A DNA stretch of 64,000 nucleotides from Dyadobacter sp. CY356 (lineage in GTDB: Bacteria; Bacteroidota; Bacteroidia; Cytophagales; Spirosomataceae): assembly GCF_021440195.1 (NCBI RefSeq), contig NZ_JAJTSZ010000001.1, forward strand, positions 186,001 to 250,000, in the 5' to 3' direction. This document shows, piece after piece, positions 46,885 to 55,345 of this stretch. The position numbers and the translations under genes are program-made. Numbering within the stretch: position 1 is the stretch's first letter; every line of letters starts with the position of its first letter. Under the pieces are notes generated by a model. That model did not search any database. It saw only the letters and a program-made list of their open reading frames with translations, and was not told the origin of the DNA.

Positions 46885-47244
46885 TTAGACTAATTCTTGT
46901 TCTACGTAAAGAATGGTGTGAAGAAGAGAATTTAGCTCGATTGCGAAGTGTGTTCCGTTCACAAGTTCTCTTAACTGGATCAGTTCGCAAAGGGTAAGTT
47001 TCTGATTGATATTAAGTTGAGGAGCTTCAACGAATTCGTAATCAGACTCGTCAGAAAGGTCAAATAATCTGCTTTTGATGTCAATATTGTTTACCAAACG
47101 ACGAAAATTCAGGAAATCCTGGATACGAAATGAAGCAATCATCTCTCCAAAATGAATTACAATTCTTGAACTTTTATCACACTGAAAGCTGAAACCTTTG
47201 GAGGTACTGAACAATTCATTCGGGTTATTCACTGCAACTGACAT
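46885..47244 (-). CDS. Conserved hypothetical protein
   Basis: The 119-residue product is acidic with two halves: a beta-rich N-terminal half (FSFQCDKSSRIVIHFGEMIASF) and a helical C-terminal half ending in LLHTILYVEQELV. No signal peptide, membrane helix or known motif is seen. I do not recognise the family, though the length and codon use look like a real gene. It lies just upstream of ferritin on the same strand, 112 bp away, with the ferritin palindrome between them. Confidence 0.6.
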   Translation of the reverse strand: MSVAVNNPNELFSTSKGFSFQCDKSSRIVIHFGEMIASFRIQDFLNFRRLVNNIDIKSRLFDLSDESDYEFVEAPQLNINQKLTLCELIQLRELVNGTHFAIELNSLLHTILYVEQELV

Positions 47245-47353
47245 TTAGATGACCTTGAAATCTGCCACAAAGATAAATCGTAACTTTTATCATTGCAAGT
47301 ATTATTTAAAACCAATCTAATTATATGGAGTGTTTAACTGAATTTTAATCAAG

Positions 47354-47393
47354 AAAAAAACGTCGTTCCCTTTTTCAAGTAAACGACGTTTTC
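47354..47393 (-). terminator. Hairpin terminator downstream of glnS and the repeat
   Basis: AAAACGTCGTT and AACGACGTTTT form a stem with a 13-nt loop; on the minus strand it ends with a run of seven T. It likely ends the glnS transcript after it passes through the repeat. Confidence 0.7.
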
Positions 47394-47429
47394 AAACGAA
47401 GTGGATATATAAATTCCTCTAAATTTTCA

Positions 47430-47610
47430 ACCAAGCCAGGTAGAGGCATGAAAATACTTTAAGTCCGAAGGACTGATATTATTATAGGAGAAGTGAAATT
47501 TAGCGTATTTTGTTTCTCAATTTCTATAATAATAACATCCCTTCGGGATTGAAAACGACAATTTACTAACGTTTTAATTCTATTGCGTTTCGGTATGCTA
47601 ACCAAGCCAG
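47430..47610. repeat. Palindromic repeat element flanked by 11-bp direct repeats
   Basis: The central part has two inverted arms: TCCGAAGGACTGATATTATTATAG and CTATAATAATAACATCCCTTCGGGAT (each shown here up to limits; arms 47463-47488 and 47523-47550). Each arm also contains its own small palindrome (AGTCCGAAGGACT; ATCCCGAAGGGAT). The same 11-mer AACCAAGCCAG is found on both sides, at 47430 and 47600. There is no reading frame inside, so it looks like a non-autonomous repeat. From memory, similar sequences are dispersed in other Bacteroidota. Confidence 0.55.
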
Positions 47611-47652
47611 CTTTATTTGAAGAAAATCCAATGGCCATCAGCCAGCAGCTAT

Positions 47653-49326
47653 CTACTTTTCCCCGGCCTTCGCCCAGTTGTCACGCAAAGTCACCGTACG
47701 GTTAAAAACCGGTTTCTCAACCGTACCATCCGGATCAGCTGCGAAGTATCCTTTTCTTAAAAACTGGAATGATTCGCCTGGTTTTGCTTCTTTCAATGCA
47801 GGTTCTGCAAATCCTGTGATGATGTTTAACGATTCCGGATTCATATATTCCTTGAAATCACCTTCTTCCGACGCAACATTTTCAACAGAAAATAAACGGT
47901 CATATAACCTGACTTCAACCAGAACACCATGTTTTGCAGAAACCCAGTGCAAAGTTCCTTTTACATTGATACCCGTCGTATCCTGCCCGCTTTTGCTGTT
48001 TTCAATATAAGTACAATGCACTTCGGTAACCTCACCGTTTTCATCTTTAACCACAGAGTTAGCCTGAATGATGTAAGCTCCTTTCAAACGCACCATTTTA
48101 CCCGGCGCAAGTCTGAAATACTTTTTGGACGGAACTTCCATGAAATCTTCGCGTTCGATGAAAATCTCTTTTGTAAAAAGAATTTCCCGCATACCCGTTG
48201 CGATATCCTCCGGGTTATTTTCCGTAATGCAGGTTTCAGAAAGATCCTCAGGGAAATTGGTGATCACCAGTTTCAAAGGATCAAGAACCACCATTCTGCG
48301 AAGGGAAGTTTTGTTCAGATCTTCCCGCACACAAAATTCCAGCAAACCTACATCGATCATATTTTCCCGACGTGCTACGCCGATACGATCGCAAAATTCA
48401 CGGATACTGGCAGGTGTATAACCCCTTCTGCGCAAACCGCTGATGGTTGGCATCCGCGGATCGTCCCAGCCATTTACGTGGCCATCCTGAACTAGCTGCA
48501 ACAATTTTCTTTTGCTCGTAACCGTATAATTCAGATTCCTGCGCGCAAATTCATATTGATGCGACGGATATATTTCCAGCTTTTCGATCAGCCAGTCGTA
48601 TAGTTCACGATGCGGAATAAATTCCATTGTACAAAGCGAGTGCGTTATGTTTTCAATGGAATCACTTTGTCCGTGCGCAAAATCGTACATCGGATAAATG
48701 CACCATTTGTTGCCGGTACGGTGGTGATGCGCATGTTTGATACGGTATAAAATAGGGTCGCGCATCAGCATATTCTGGTGCGCCATATCAATTTTTGCAC
48801 GGAGTGTATGACTTCCATCCGGAAAATCTCCGTTTTTCATTTGCTCAAAAAGAGCCAGATTTTCTTCAATCGTGCGGTCCCGGAACGGACTGTTTTTTCC
48901 CGGCTCTGTTGGTGTGCCTTTCAATGTTGCAATTTCCTCCGAAGTGGAATCATCAACATAGGCTAGGTTCATATGGATAAGCCTTACCGCATAATCGTAT
49001 AAGGTATCGAAATAGTCAGAAGCATAAAGTTCGTTCCGCCATTCAAAACCCATCCAGCGGATGTCATTTTTAATACTTTCAACGTATTCTGTATCTTCCG
49101 TCGTTGGATTAGTATCATCAAAACGCAGGTTGGTATAACCTGGAAATTTCTTTGTCAATCCAAAATTCAGACAAATACTTGAAGCGTGACCGATATGAAG
49201 ATATCCGTTTGGTTCGGGAGGAAAACGGGTCACAATTTCCTTGTACTTACCCGTTTGCAGGTCCGCCTCAATGATCTCTTCAATAAAATTCAGGCTCTTC
49301 TCTTCTTTTTTCTCTTCCGTAATCAT
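47653..49326 (-). CDS. glnS: Glutaminyl-tRNA synthetase
   Basis: The 557-residue protein is a class I aminoacyl-tRNA synthetase of the GlnRS type. HIGH at residues 44-47 in PPEPNGYLHIGHASS, DDTNPTTEDTEYV, and the KMSKS-equivalent TVTSKRK are all visible. The C-terminal anticodon-binding beta-barrels follow (LHWVSAKHGVLVEVRLYDRLF). It charges tRNA-Gln directly, so the cell does not depend only on the Glu-tRNA amidotransferase route for Gln-tRNA. Length and motifs are normal. Confidence 0.96.
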   Translation of the reverse strand: MITEEKKEEKSLNFIEEIIEADLQTGKYKEIVTRFPPEPNGYLHIGHASSICLNFGLTKKFPGYTNLRFDDTNPTTEDTEYVESIKNDIRWMGFEWRNELYASDYFDTLYDYAVRLIHMNLAYVDDSTSEEIATLKGTPTEPGKNSPFRDRTIEENLALFEQMKNGDFPDGSHTLRAKIDMAHQNMLMRDPILYRIKHAHHHRTGNKWCIYPMYDFAHGQSDSIENITHSLCTMEFIPHRELYDWLIEKLEIYPSHQYEFARRNLNYTVTSKRKLLQLVQDGHVNGWDDPRMPTISGLRRRGYTPASIREFCDRIGVARRENMIDVGLLEFCVREDLNKTSLRRMVVLDPLKLVITNFPEDLSETCITENNPEDIATGMREILFTKEIFIEREDFMEVPSKKYFRLAPGKMVRLKGAYIIQANSVVKDENGEVTEVHCTYIENSKSGQDTTGINVKGTLHWVSAKHGVLVEVRLYDRLFSVENVASEEGDFKEYMNPESLNIITGFAEPALKEAKPGESFQFLRKGYFAADPDGTVEKPVFNRTVTLRDNWAKAGEK

Positions 49327-49581
49327 ACAGTACTGGAAATATATTAATTGTCAAAGTTAATGTTCTTCACGTCAACCTCGAAATAATTTGTGTTCTTTGA
49401 ATGAAATCTGTATTTAATTCAGTATTCTGTTGTCAAATTTATACAAACGCAACAGTTTTAAGAATATTCAAGATTTAGATTAACACGAAAAAGTACAAAT
49501 CAGTGCCTGATCTAGCCCATCATTAATCTTTACTTTTAAACCTAAAAAGGTAAACTCACTACTTTCTCTTACTTTTGCTTC

Positions 49582-50316
49582 ATGCGCTATTTTATAGAAT
49601 TCAGCTACAAAGGAACAAATTACAGTGGTTGGCAGAAGCAAAACAATGCCATTTCTGTCCAGCAAAAACTGGATGAAGCACTTACGCTTATTTTGAGGGA
49701 AACGATTGAAACCGTAGGCAGCAGCCGGACCGATACCGGCGTACATGCCGAACAGCAATATGCGCATTTTGATATTATTGAGGCCGTTAAGGATTGCGAT
49801 TTATTGACTTACCGGCTTAACAGTCTGCTGCCATTCGACATTGCTGTTCACCGTGTTTTTCCTGTTGAAGATACTGCCCATTCCCGTTTTGATGCCAGTT
49901 ACCGGCGTTATGAATACCGGATCGTGAAAAGGAAAAATCCTTTTCTATTTGGTGAATCACATATTTTTCACAAACCGCTGAATATTGAGCTGATGAATGA
50001 GGCGGCATTGCTATTGTTTAAATATAAGAACTTCGAAAGTTTTAGTAAGCTACACACGCAGGTTAACAACTTTCTTTGTGATATTACTGAGGCAGAATGG
50101 TTTGAAAAAAATGGCATTCTGATATTCAGTGTGAAATCAAACCGTTTCCTGCGTGGTATGGTCCGGGCGCTGGTTGGGACATTACTGGAAGTGGGTACCG
50201 GCAAAAAAAGTATAGCAGATTTTGAAAAAATTATTCAGGCACAGGACAGGAGCAAGGCAGGAGCACAGGCACCTGCGGAAGGTTTATTTTTGGTTGAAGT
50301 CGGGTATCCGGAGTAG
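49582..50316 (+). CDS. truA: tRNA pseudouridine synthase A
   Basis: The 244-residue protein is TruA, which converts U38-U40 of tRNA anticodon arms to pseudouridine. The catalytic Asp is D51 in GSSRTDTGVHA. Further family blocks are FDASYRRYEYRI and RFLRGMVRALVGTLLEVG. It stands alone on the plus strand, with its stop 6 bp from the stop of the convergent DUF1835 gene. Confidence 0.95.
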   Translation: MRYFIEFSYKGTNYSGWQKQNNAISVQQKLDEALTLILRETIETVGSSRTDTGVHAEQQYAHFDIIEAVKDCDLLTYRLNSLLPFDIAVHRVFPVEDTAHSRFDASYRRYEYRIVKRKNPFLFGESHIFHKPLNIELMNEAALLLFKYKNFESFSKLHTQVNNFLCDITEAEWFEKNGILIFSVKSNRFLRGMVRALVGTLLEVGTGKKSIADFEKIIQAQDRSKAGAQAPAEGLFLVEVGYPE

Positions 50317-50322
50317 GAAATT

Positions 50323-51078
50323 TTACTGTATTTTTTCCAAAAGTTTTTCAACCTGCCAGTCGCCAAAGCCATAAATTCCTTCCCGTTTGCCAAACTCTTT
50401 AAAGATCGTTTTAAAATCTGTCGTTTCTTTTTCCTGCATAATCTGCTTTAAAACCATTTCCGGTCTGTGAGCTTTCCGGTCAAGCTGAGCCTGGATAACC
50501 TGACTTAAAAATCGAAAATTTTCTGATTTCATCATTGCCAGTTCTGCGAATTTTTCACGGTTATCATTTTTGTAAGCATCCCAGAGATTAGCCAGCAGAC
50601 TTAAATCAGCCAGTGAAAGTTCCTGTTTGTTTAGGTAAGCATCGGCCAAAGCATGACGATCCATCGGGCCAAATCCACGCCAATCAGGTTCCTGGCCGAT
50701 TAGCGGCGGTTTGATGATATAAGATTTAAGAGTATGCGCAACAGGCAGCAGCAGTGAAGCGCAAAACCATAAATTTGCCTGGCAAAACAAATCATCCTCA
50801 AACCAAAAGTTAACTTCCGAGTTGGCAGGGATTGCTTTTATTTTTTCAAATTCAGTAACAACTTCTTCAAAATAAACTTCCTTCTCTTCACCATAAGTTT
50901 CCTGAATAAAACCTGCGCGGGTTTCCCAGAATGCTTCCGGTGTTTCGCCATTTACAGGTCCGTCAACCAGACATTCTCTTGCAATAATGATTTCGCCGGT
51001 TAGCAATTCAGCCGGGAAGTTATCCAGCAATGCGTCACCGTTAAGAATATGGAAGGTTTTGTTTTTTGTTGAAATCAT
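50323..51078 (-). CDS. DUF1835 domain-containing protein
   Basis: The 251-residue product opens with FHILNGDALLDNFP, the DUF1835 signature, followed by GEIIIARECLVDGPV and an FWFEDDLFCQANLWF block. These are shared by a Bacteroidota/Firmicutes family of unknown function. No signal peptide or membrane helix is seen, so it is cytoplasmic. It is separated from the aldehyde dehydrogenase gene upstream by a terminator, so it probably has its own promoter. Confidence 0.82.
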   Translation of the reverse strand: MISTKNKTFHILNGDALLDNFPAELLTGEIIIARECLVDGPVNGETPEAFWETRAGFIQETYGEEKEVYFEEVVTEFEKIKAIPANSEVNFWFEDDLFCQANLWFCASLLLPVAHTLKSYIIKPPLIGQEPDWRGFGPMDRHALADAYLNKQELSLADLSLLANLWDAYKNDNREKFAELAMMKSENFRFLSQVIQAQLDRKAHRPEMVLKQIMQEKETTDFKTIFKEFGKREGIYGFGDWQVEKLLEKIQ

Positions 51079-51097
51079 GGCTTTGTCCTGAAAATAA

Positions 51098-51136
51098 TTT
51101 AAACGCTTCCATCTGTTATTTATGGAAGCGTTTAAA
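51098..51136 (-). terminator. Rho-independent terminator of aldehyde dehydrogenase gene
   Basis: TTTAAACGCTTCCA and TGGAAGCGTTTAAA form a 14-bp perfect stem with an 11-nt loop, 9 bp after the dehydrogenase gene stop on the minus strand. Confidence 0.75.
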
Positions 51137-51144
51137 GTTAAGTT

Positions 51145-52734
51145 TTATATTGAACGTTTGGTTGTCTCATTATTGACCAATCTGAAAATTCCCAGCGGAT
51201 TGGCGTTTTTCAATTCAACAGGAAGTAAAGAGTCATCCCAATCCTGAAACGATTGCGGACGGACAAAACGAAGAATGGAATGCCGGCCAACAGAAGTGAA
51301 TCGGGCATCCGTCGCCGATGGAAATGGCCCGCCATGATGCATGGAAGGACAAACTTCTACGCCGGTAGGAACGCCATTCATAATAAACCGTCCACAAATT
51401 TTGGAAAGCGTTCTTAGTAATTCAGGATAACGGGAAGCTTCGTCAGCGTCAGCCATCAGCGATGCAGTTAATTGCCCCTTCAAATGAGAAATGGCCGAAA
51501 GTAATTCAGCTTTATCCTTACAAATAACCAATAAGGAAAATGGCCCGAAGACTTCTTCATGGATTTTAGGGTTTGCAATGAAATCTTTGCCGCTCACTTT
51601 TGCAACCGAAGCCTGAGATTGATTTTCCTGTTCTTCCGTCAAATCGGAATAAGCCAGTTCGGTCACACCTTCTTGCCCGACCAGTTCATCTCTCAACTTA
51701 TAAAAATTGGAACGGATACCGGCCGTCAACATTGTTGTTGAGGCGGTTTTCAGGATTTCGTTTTTATAAGCTTCCTCATATAAATTCAGCGAACCGGTTT
51801 CAATAACAAATACCAATCCGGGATTTGTACAAAATTGTCCGGCCCCCAGTGTCACAGAACCCGCCATGGTTTTGGCTAATTGCAGCGCATTCTTTTCAAG
51901 ATATTCAGGTAGTATAACAACCGGATTCACACTTCCCATTTCAGCAAAAACAGAAATTGGTTCTTCACGTTCCTGCGCCATTTTGTGCAGTGCCATTCCA
52001 CCTTTTATGGAGCCGGTAAAACCAACAGCCTTGCTGGCCGGATGTTTGACCAGGGCAGCGCCCACTTCAAAACCATCATCATACAACATAGAGAAAACGC
52101 CATCCGGCATTCCTGTTCTTTTCGCTGCTTTCACTATCGCTTGCGCTGTAAGATCACTTACGCCGGGGTGTGCCGGATGCGCTTTCACTACTACCGGATT
52201 TCCGGCTGCCAGAGCAGGACCAGTATCAACGCCGGCAACTGAATAGGCAAAAGGAAAGTTACTCGAACCAAAAACAATGATTGGCCCGATAGGAATAAGC
52301 ATTTTACGCAGATCTGACTTGGGAATCGGCGTGCGATCAGGAATGGCAGTATCAATACTCGCTTCCACCCATGACCCCTCACGGATCAGATCTGCAAATT
52401 GTGTTAGCTGATTAATCGTCCGTGCTCTTTCGCCTTGTAAACGTGCAATGGGTAATCCGGTTTCAAGATTTGCTCTTTCCAGTAATTCATCACCGATGGC
52501 CAGTATTTCTTCGGTAATAGCAATCAAAAAATCGGCTCTCTTTGCCGCGGGAATTTGCGAATATTCGTCGAAAGCTTTTTGGGCAAGTTCCATGGCCTGG
52601 GCTACTTCATCAGGAGTAGCGGTATGAAACTTTTCAGGTAATTCTATATTTTGAGCCGGAACGTACGACTTGAAAGTATGTTCGTTTTGAGATGAAAGTG
52701 AGTAACCTATATAATTTTCTCCTTGAATTGTCAT
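51145..52734 (-). CDS. NADP-type aldehyde dehydrogenase (2,5-dioxovalerate dehydrogenase-like)
   Basis: The 529-residue protein is an aldehyde dehydrogenase. The catalytic cysteine is C302 in GAGQFCTNPG and the general base E265 is in VFAEMGSVNPV. The cofactor region is VFGSSNFPFAYSV. The GSSNFPFA and FAEMGSVNPV blocks are typical of the alpha-ketoglutarate semialdehyde dehydrogenase group, acting in pentose and uronate catabolism. No other sugar-acid genes are adjacent, so the pathway is inferred from the subfamily only. Confidence 0.9.
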   Translation of the reverse strand: MTIQGENYIGYSLSSQNEHTFKSYVPAQNIELPEKFHTATPDEVAQAMELAQKAFDEYSQIPAAKRADFLIAITEEILAIGDELLERANLETGLPIARLQGERARTINQLTQFADLIREGSWVEASIDTAIPDRTPIPKSDLRKMLIPIGPIIVFGSSNFPFAYSVAGVDTGPALAAGNPVVVKAHPAHPGVSDLTAQAIVKAAKRTGMPDGVFSMLYDDGFEVGAALVKHPASKAVGFTGSIKGGMALHKMAQEREEPISVFAEMGSVNPVVILPEYLEKNALQLAKTMAGSVTLGAGQFCTNPGLVFVIETGSLNLYEEAYKNEILKTASTTMLTAGIRSNFYKLRDELVGQEGVTELAYSDLTEEQENQSQASVAKVSGKDFIANPKIHEEVFGPFSLLVICKDKAELLSAISHLKGQLTASLMADADEASRYPELLRTLSKICGRFIMNGVPTGVEVCPSMHHGGPFPSATDARFTSVGRHSILRFVRPQSFQDWDDSLLPVELKNANPLGIFRLVNNETTKRSI

Positions 52735-52789
52735 CGTTTCAGTATGGTTTTGATGTTGAGATTGGAATAGATGAATACCTGTAAAAGCA

Positions 52790-52828
52790 AAAATTGCGTT
52801 GATATCCTTTACAGATCAACGCAATTTT
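52790..52828 (-). terminator. Rho-independent terminator of MoxR gene
   Basis: AAAATTGCGTTGAT and ATCAACGCAATTTT form a 14-bp perfect stem with an 11-nt loop, 25 bp after the MoxR gene stop on the minus strand; the complement of the A-rich flank gives a T-rich tail. Confidence 0.8.
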
Positions 52829-52853
52829 ATATACTTTAAATTCCTTTTTCTGA

Positions 52854-53816
52854 TTAAAGAAGGCGGGCGATAATGTCGTCAACCGATATGCCCTCGGCCT
52901 CTGCTTTAAAGTTTCTGATTATTCTATGACGTAACACCGGAAGTGCAACGGCCTTCACATCTTCAATATCCGGGGAATATTTTCCGGAAAGTAAAGCGTT
53001 ACATTTGGATGCTAAAATCAAGGCTTGTGAGGCACGCGGGCCAGCGCCCCATTCAAGATAATCATTCGTATCTTTTATTGCGAGAGCAGAAGAAGGTCTG
53101 GTTTTATGGACCAGTTTTACTGCATATTCAATCACATGATCAGTAACCGGAACGCGGCGGACCAGATGTTGGAAATCCATAATTTCTTCCGCCGTGATCA
53201 CTTCTTTAACCTGGTATTTTGAATCGTTGGTTGTGTTTTTTACGATATGAACTTCCTCCGCATATGACGGATAATCCAGCTGGATCATAAACATAAACCG
53301 ATCCAACTGTGCTTCGGGAAGCGGATAGGTTCCTTCCTGTTCAATCGGATTTTGCGTCGCCAGTACGAAAAAGGGACGTGATAAAGCGTGACGTTGTCCG
53401 GCGATTGTTACAGAATACTCCTGCATGGCTTCCAAAAGCGCTGACTGCGTTTTTGGAGGCGTACGGTTTATTTCATCCGCCAGAATGATATTTGAAAATA
53501 TGGGTCCCTGAATAAATTTGAAATTGCGGTTTTGATCCAAAGTTTCAGAACCCAGAATATCCGACGGCATTAAGTCCGGGGTAAACTGAATCCTGTTAAA
53601 TTTTAAATCAAGCGATGAAGCAATGGTTTGAATAAGCAGTGTTTTAGCCAATCCCGGTACCCCAACCAGCAAACAATGTCCCTGACAAAAAATGGCTGTA
53701 AGCAACCTTTTAATAACTTCATCCTGTCCGACGATCACTTGACCTATTTCACTACGGATTTTCTCATAGGCCACTTTCATAGCCTCGGCTGCTTCAACGT
53801 CAGATTTATAATTCAC
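52854..53816 (-). CDS. MoxR-family AAA+ ATPase
   Basis: The 320-residue protein has Walker A GVPGLAKT (about residues 57-64), Walker B ILADEINRTPP and the MoxR-specific block ATQNPIEQEGTYPLPEAQLDRFMF. MoxR proteins act as chaperones that assemble or activate metal-dependent or multi-subunit proteins, often with a von Willebrand A partner. No DUF58 or VWA gene follows here. It lies 59 bp after the smaller parvulin gene on the same strand, so a shared transcript is likely. Confidence 0.93.
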   Translation of the reverse strand: MNYKSDVEAAEAMKVAYEKIRSEIGQVIVGQDEVIKRLLTAIFCQGHCLLVGVPGLAKTLLIQTIASSLDLKFNRIQFTPDLMPSDILGSETLDQNRNFKFIQGPIFSNIILADEINRTPPKTQSALLEAMQEYSVTIAGQRHALSRPFFVLATQNPIEQEGTYPLPEAQLDRFMFMIQLDYPSYAEEVHIVKNTTNDSKYQVKEVITAEEIMDFQHLVRRVPVTDHVIEYAVKLVHKTRPSSALAIKDTNDYLEWGAGPRASQALILASKCNALLSGKYSPDIEDVKAVALPVLRHRIIRNFKAEAEGISVDDIIARLL

Positions 53817-53875
53817 AGTGAGTCAATTTTCAATTTTGGGGAATCTTAAATTTCTTCAATCGTTACGCTTTGAAC

Positions 53876-55246
53876 TCAGGTATCGCTGCCGTTGGACAAC
53901 CCCAGAATTTTACAATTTTTATATTCAGGTTCTACACTAATGAAAACATCACCCTGCGCTTTTTTGAACCACTCTTCCAGGGCATGATTTCTTTTATTAC
54001 TCAACACGATCTGGGAAATTTTCTCATAGTCATCACGAAGATTGGCAGTATGCGGCTCAGACCGGCTTTTGTACCAAAGAATACGCATCGCACTTCTTCC
54101 ATCCTCCGTACGGTAAGAAACCGGCACGCTTAAATCTCCAACTTTCATGGTATCAATAGCGAAATAAAGCGCAGGGTCCATTGAAGCATCCAGTGTCAAT
54201 CGTCCAAGCTGTGTATTTCTGTCCTGGATAATTCCACCTGTTTCTGCGGTTTCTTTATCCTCTGAATTGTTAAGCGCCGCTTTCGCAAATTTCAAACTAT
54301 CGGATTTGATAAGAATGCGTAAACTGTCAAGTACACGTAGCGCACTGCTCATGTCCGTTCCTTTGTTATAATCCGGGCGCAAAAGAATGTGACGCGCATG
54401 ATATTCGGCGCCACGGGTTTCAATCAGTTTGATTAAGTGAAAACCAAATTGCGATTCCACGATGTCTGACATTTCGCCTGGTTTCAAACCAAGTGCTGTT
54501 CCTTCAAATTCAGGAACCATCGCACCACGTTTTGCAAAACCCAGATCCCCGCCATTTTTTGCAGATCCAACATCCTCAGAATAAATCGTTGCAAGCATGG
54601 CGAAATCTTCACCTTTTTCTGCACGTGCTCTCAATTCAAGAAGCTGGTTTTTTAATTTATCTTTTTGTTCTCTGGTCACCGTTCCCAACCGGACAATATG
54701 CCCGATTTCAACTTCTGACGGAATATATGGCAAACTGTCTTTTGGTATAGCGTTGAAGAATTTACGGACATCACTCGGTGTGATCTTCACATTACCGGAA
54801 ATGGTACGCTGCATTTTTTCAACCACTTTCTGTTCTTTTACCTGCGTACGGAGTTCGGTTTTTAAGTTTTCTACGCTTTTTCCGTAAGCTTCAACCAGGT
54901 TTTTTTCTGATCCGAAACGCTGGATCATATAATTCATCTTTCCGTCCAGCTCATTATCAACATCCTTATCCTCAACAGTTACTGAGTCAATTTCAGCTTT
55001 TGCCAAAAGCATTTTGTTGATGATCAGTGATTCCAGGATCTGGCATTTTTCCGGTGCTTTCTGACCATTCTGGGCGTAGCTGTTATACATTTCTTCCAGC
55101 TCGGAATTGAGGATATAATGGTTATCCACACGGGCAATAATTTTGTCAATCATAACACCCTGCTGCCCTTGCCCGTAACCAACCAGACTTAAACACAATG
55201 TGCAGATTGCAAAACATTGCATTACTATCAATCTATTTATTTTCAT
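53876..55246 (-). CDS. SurA-like periplasmic peptidyl-prolyl isomerase
   Basis: The 456-residue protein has a signal peptide (about residues 1-26), a SurA-like N-terminal helical domain (KIIARVDNHYILNSELEEM, a SurA family mark), and two parvulin (PPIC) domains. The first is about residues 178-280 (GDLGFAKRGAMVPEFEG) and looks canonical; the second, about 283-395, begins YHARHILLRP and is more divergent. It should assist folding of outer membrane proteins in the periplasm. It lies 99 bp after the larger parvulin gene. Confidence 0.9.
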   Translation of the reverse strand: MKINRLIVMQCFAICTLCLSLVGYGQGQQGVMIDKIIARVDNHYILNSELEEMYNSYAQNGQKAPEKCQILESLIINKMLLAKAEIDSVTVEDKDVDNELDGKMNYMIQRFGSEKNLVEAYGKSVENLKTELRTQVKEQKVVEKMQRTISGNVKITPSDVRKFFNAIPKDSLPYIPSEVEIGHIVRLGTVTREQKDKLKNQLLELRARAEKGEDFAMLATIYSEDVGSAKNGGDLGFAKRGAMVPEFEGTALGLKPGEMSDIVESQFGFHLIKLIETRGAEYHARHILLRPDYNKGTDMSSALRVLDSLRILIKSDSLKFAKAALNNSEDKETAETGGIIQDRNTQLGRLTLDASMDPALYFAIDTMKVGDLSVPVSYRTEDGRSAMRILWYKSRSEPHTANLRDDYEKISQIVLSNKRNHALEEWFKKAQGDVFISVEPEYKNCKILGLSNGSDT

Positions 55247-55345
55247 ATTATTTTAAGTGTTCCTAAGTTGAAATAGTAGGGCTTATCGTGATCCGGTTTT
55301 GTAATAAAAAGATAGTCAACCGGTTTTTAAAATGCTAATTTACGT

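Larger units (their letters stand above)
47245..47652. other. Intergenic region with terminator and palindromic repeat
   Basis: This 408-bp gap upstream of the hypothetical gene and downstream of glnS holds a hairpin terminator (47354-47393) and a repeat framed by direct repeats (47430-47610). The rest (47245-47353) is AT-rich with nothing recognisable. Confidence 0.6.
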
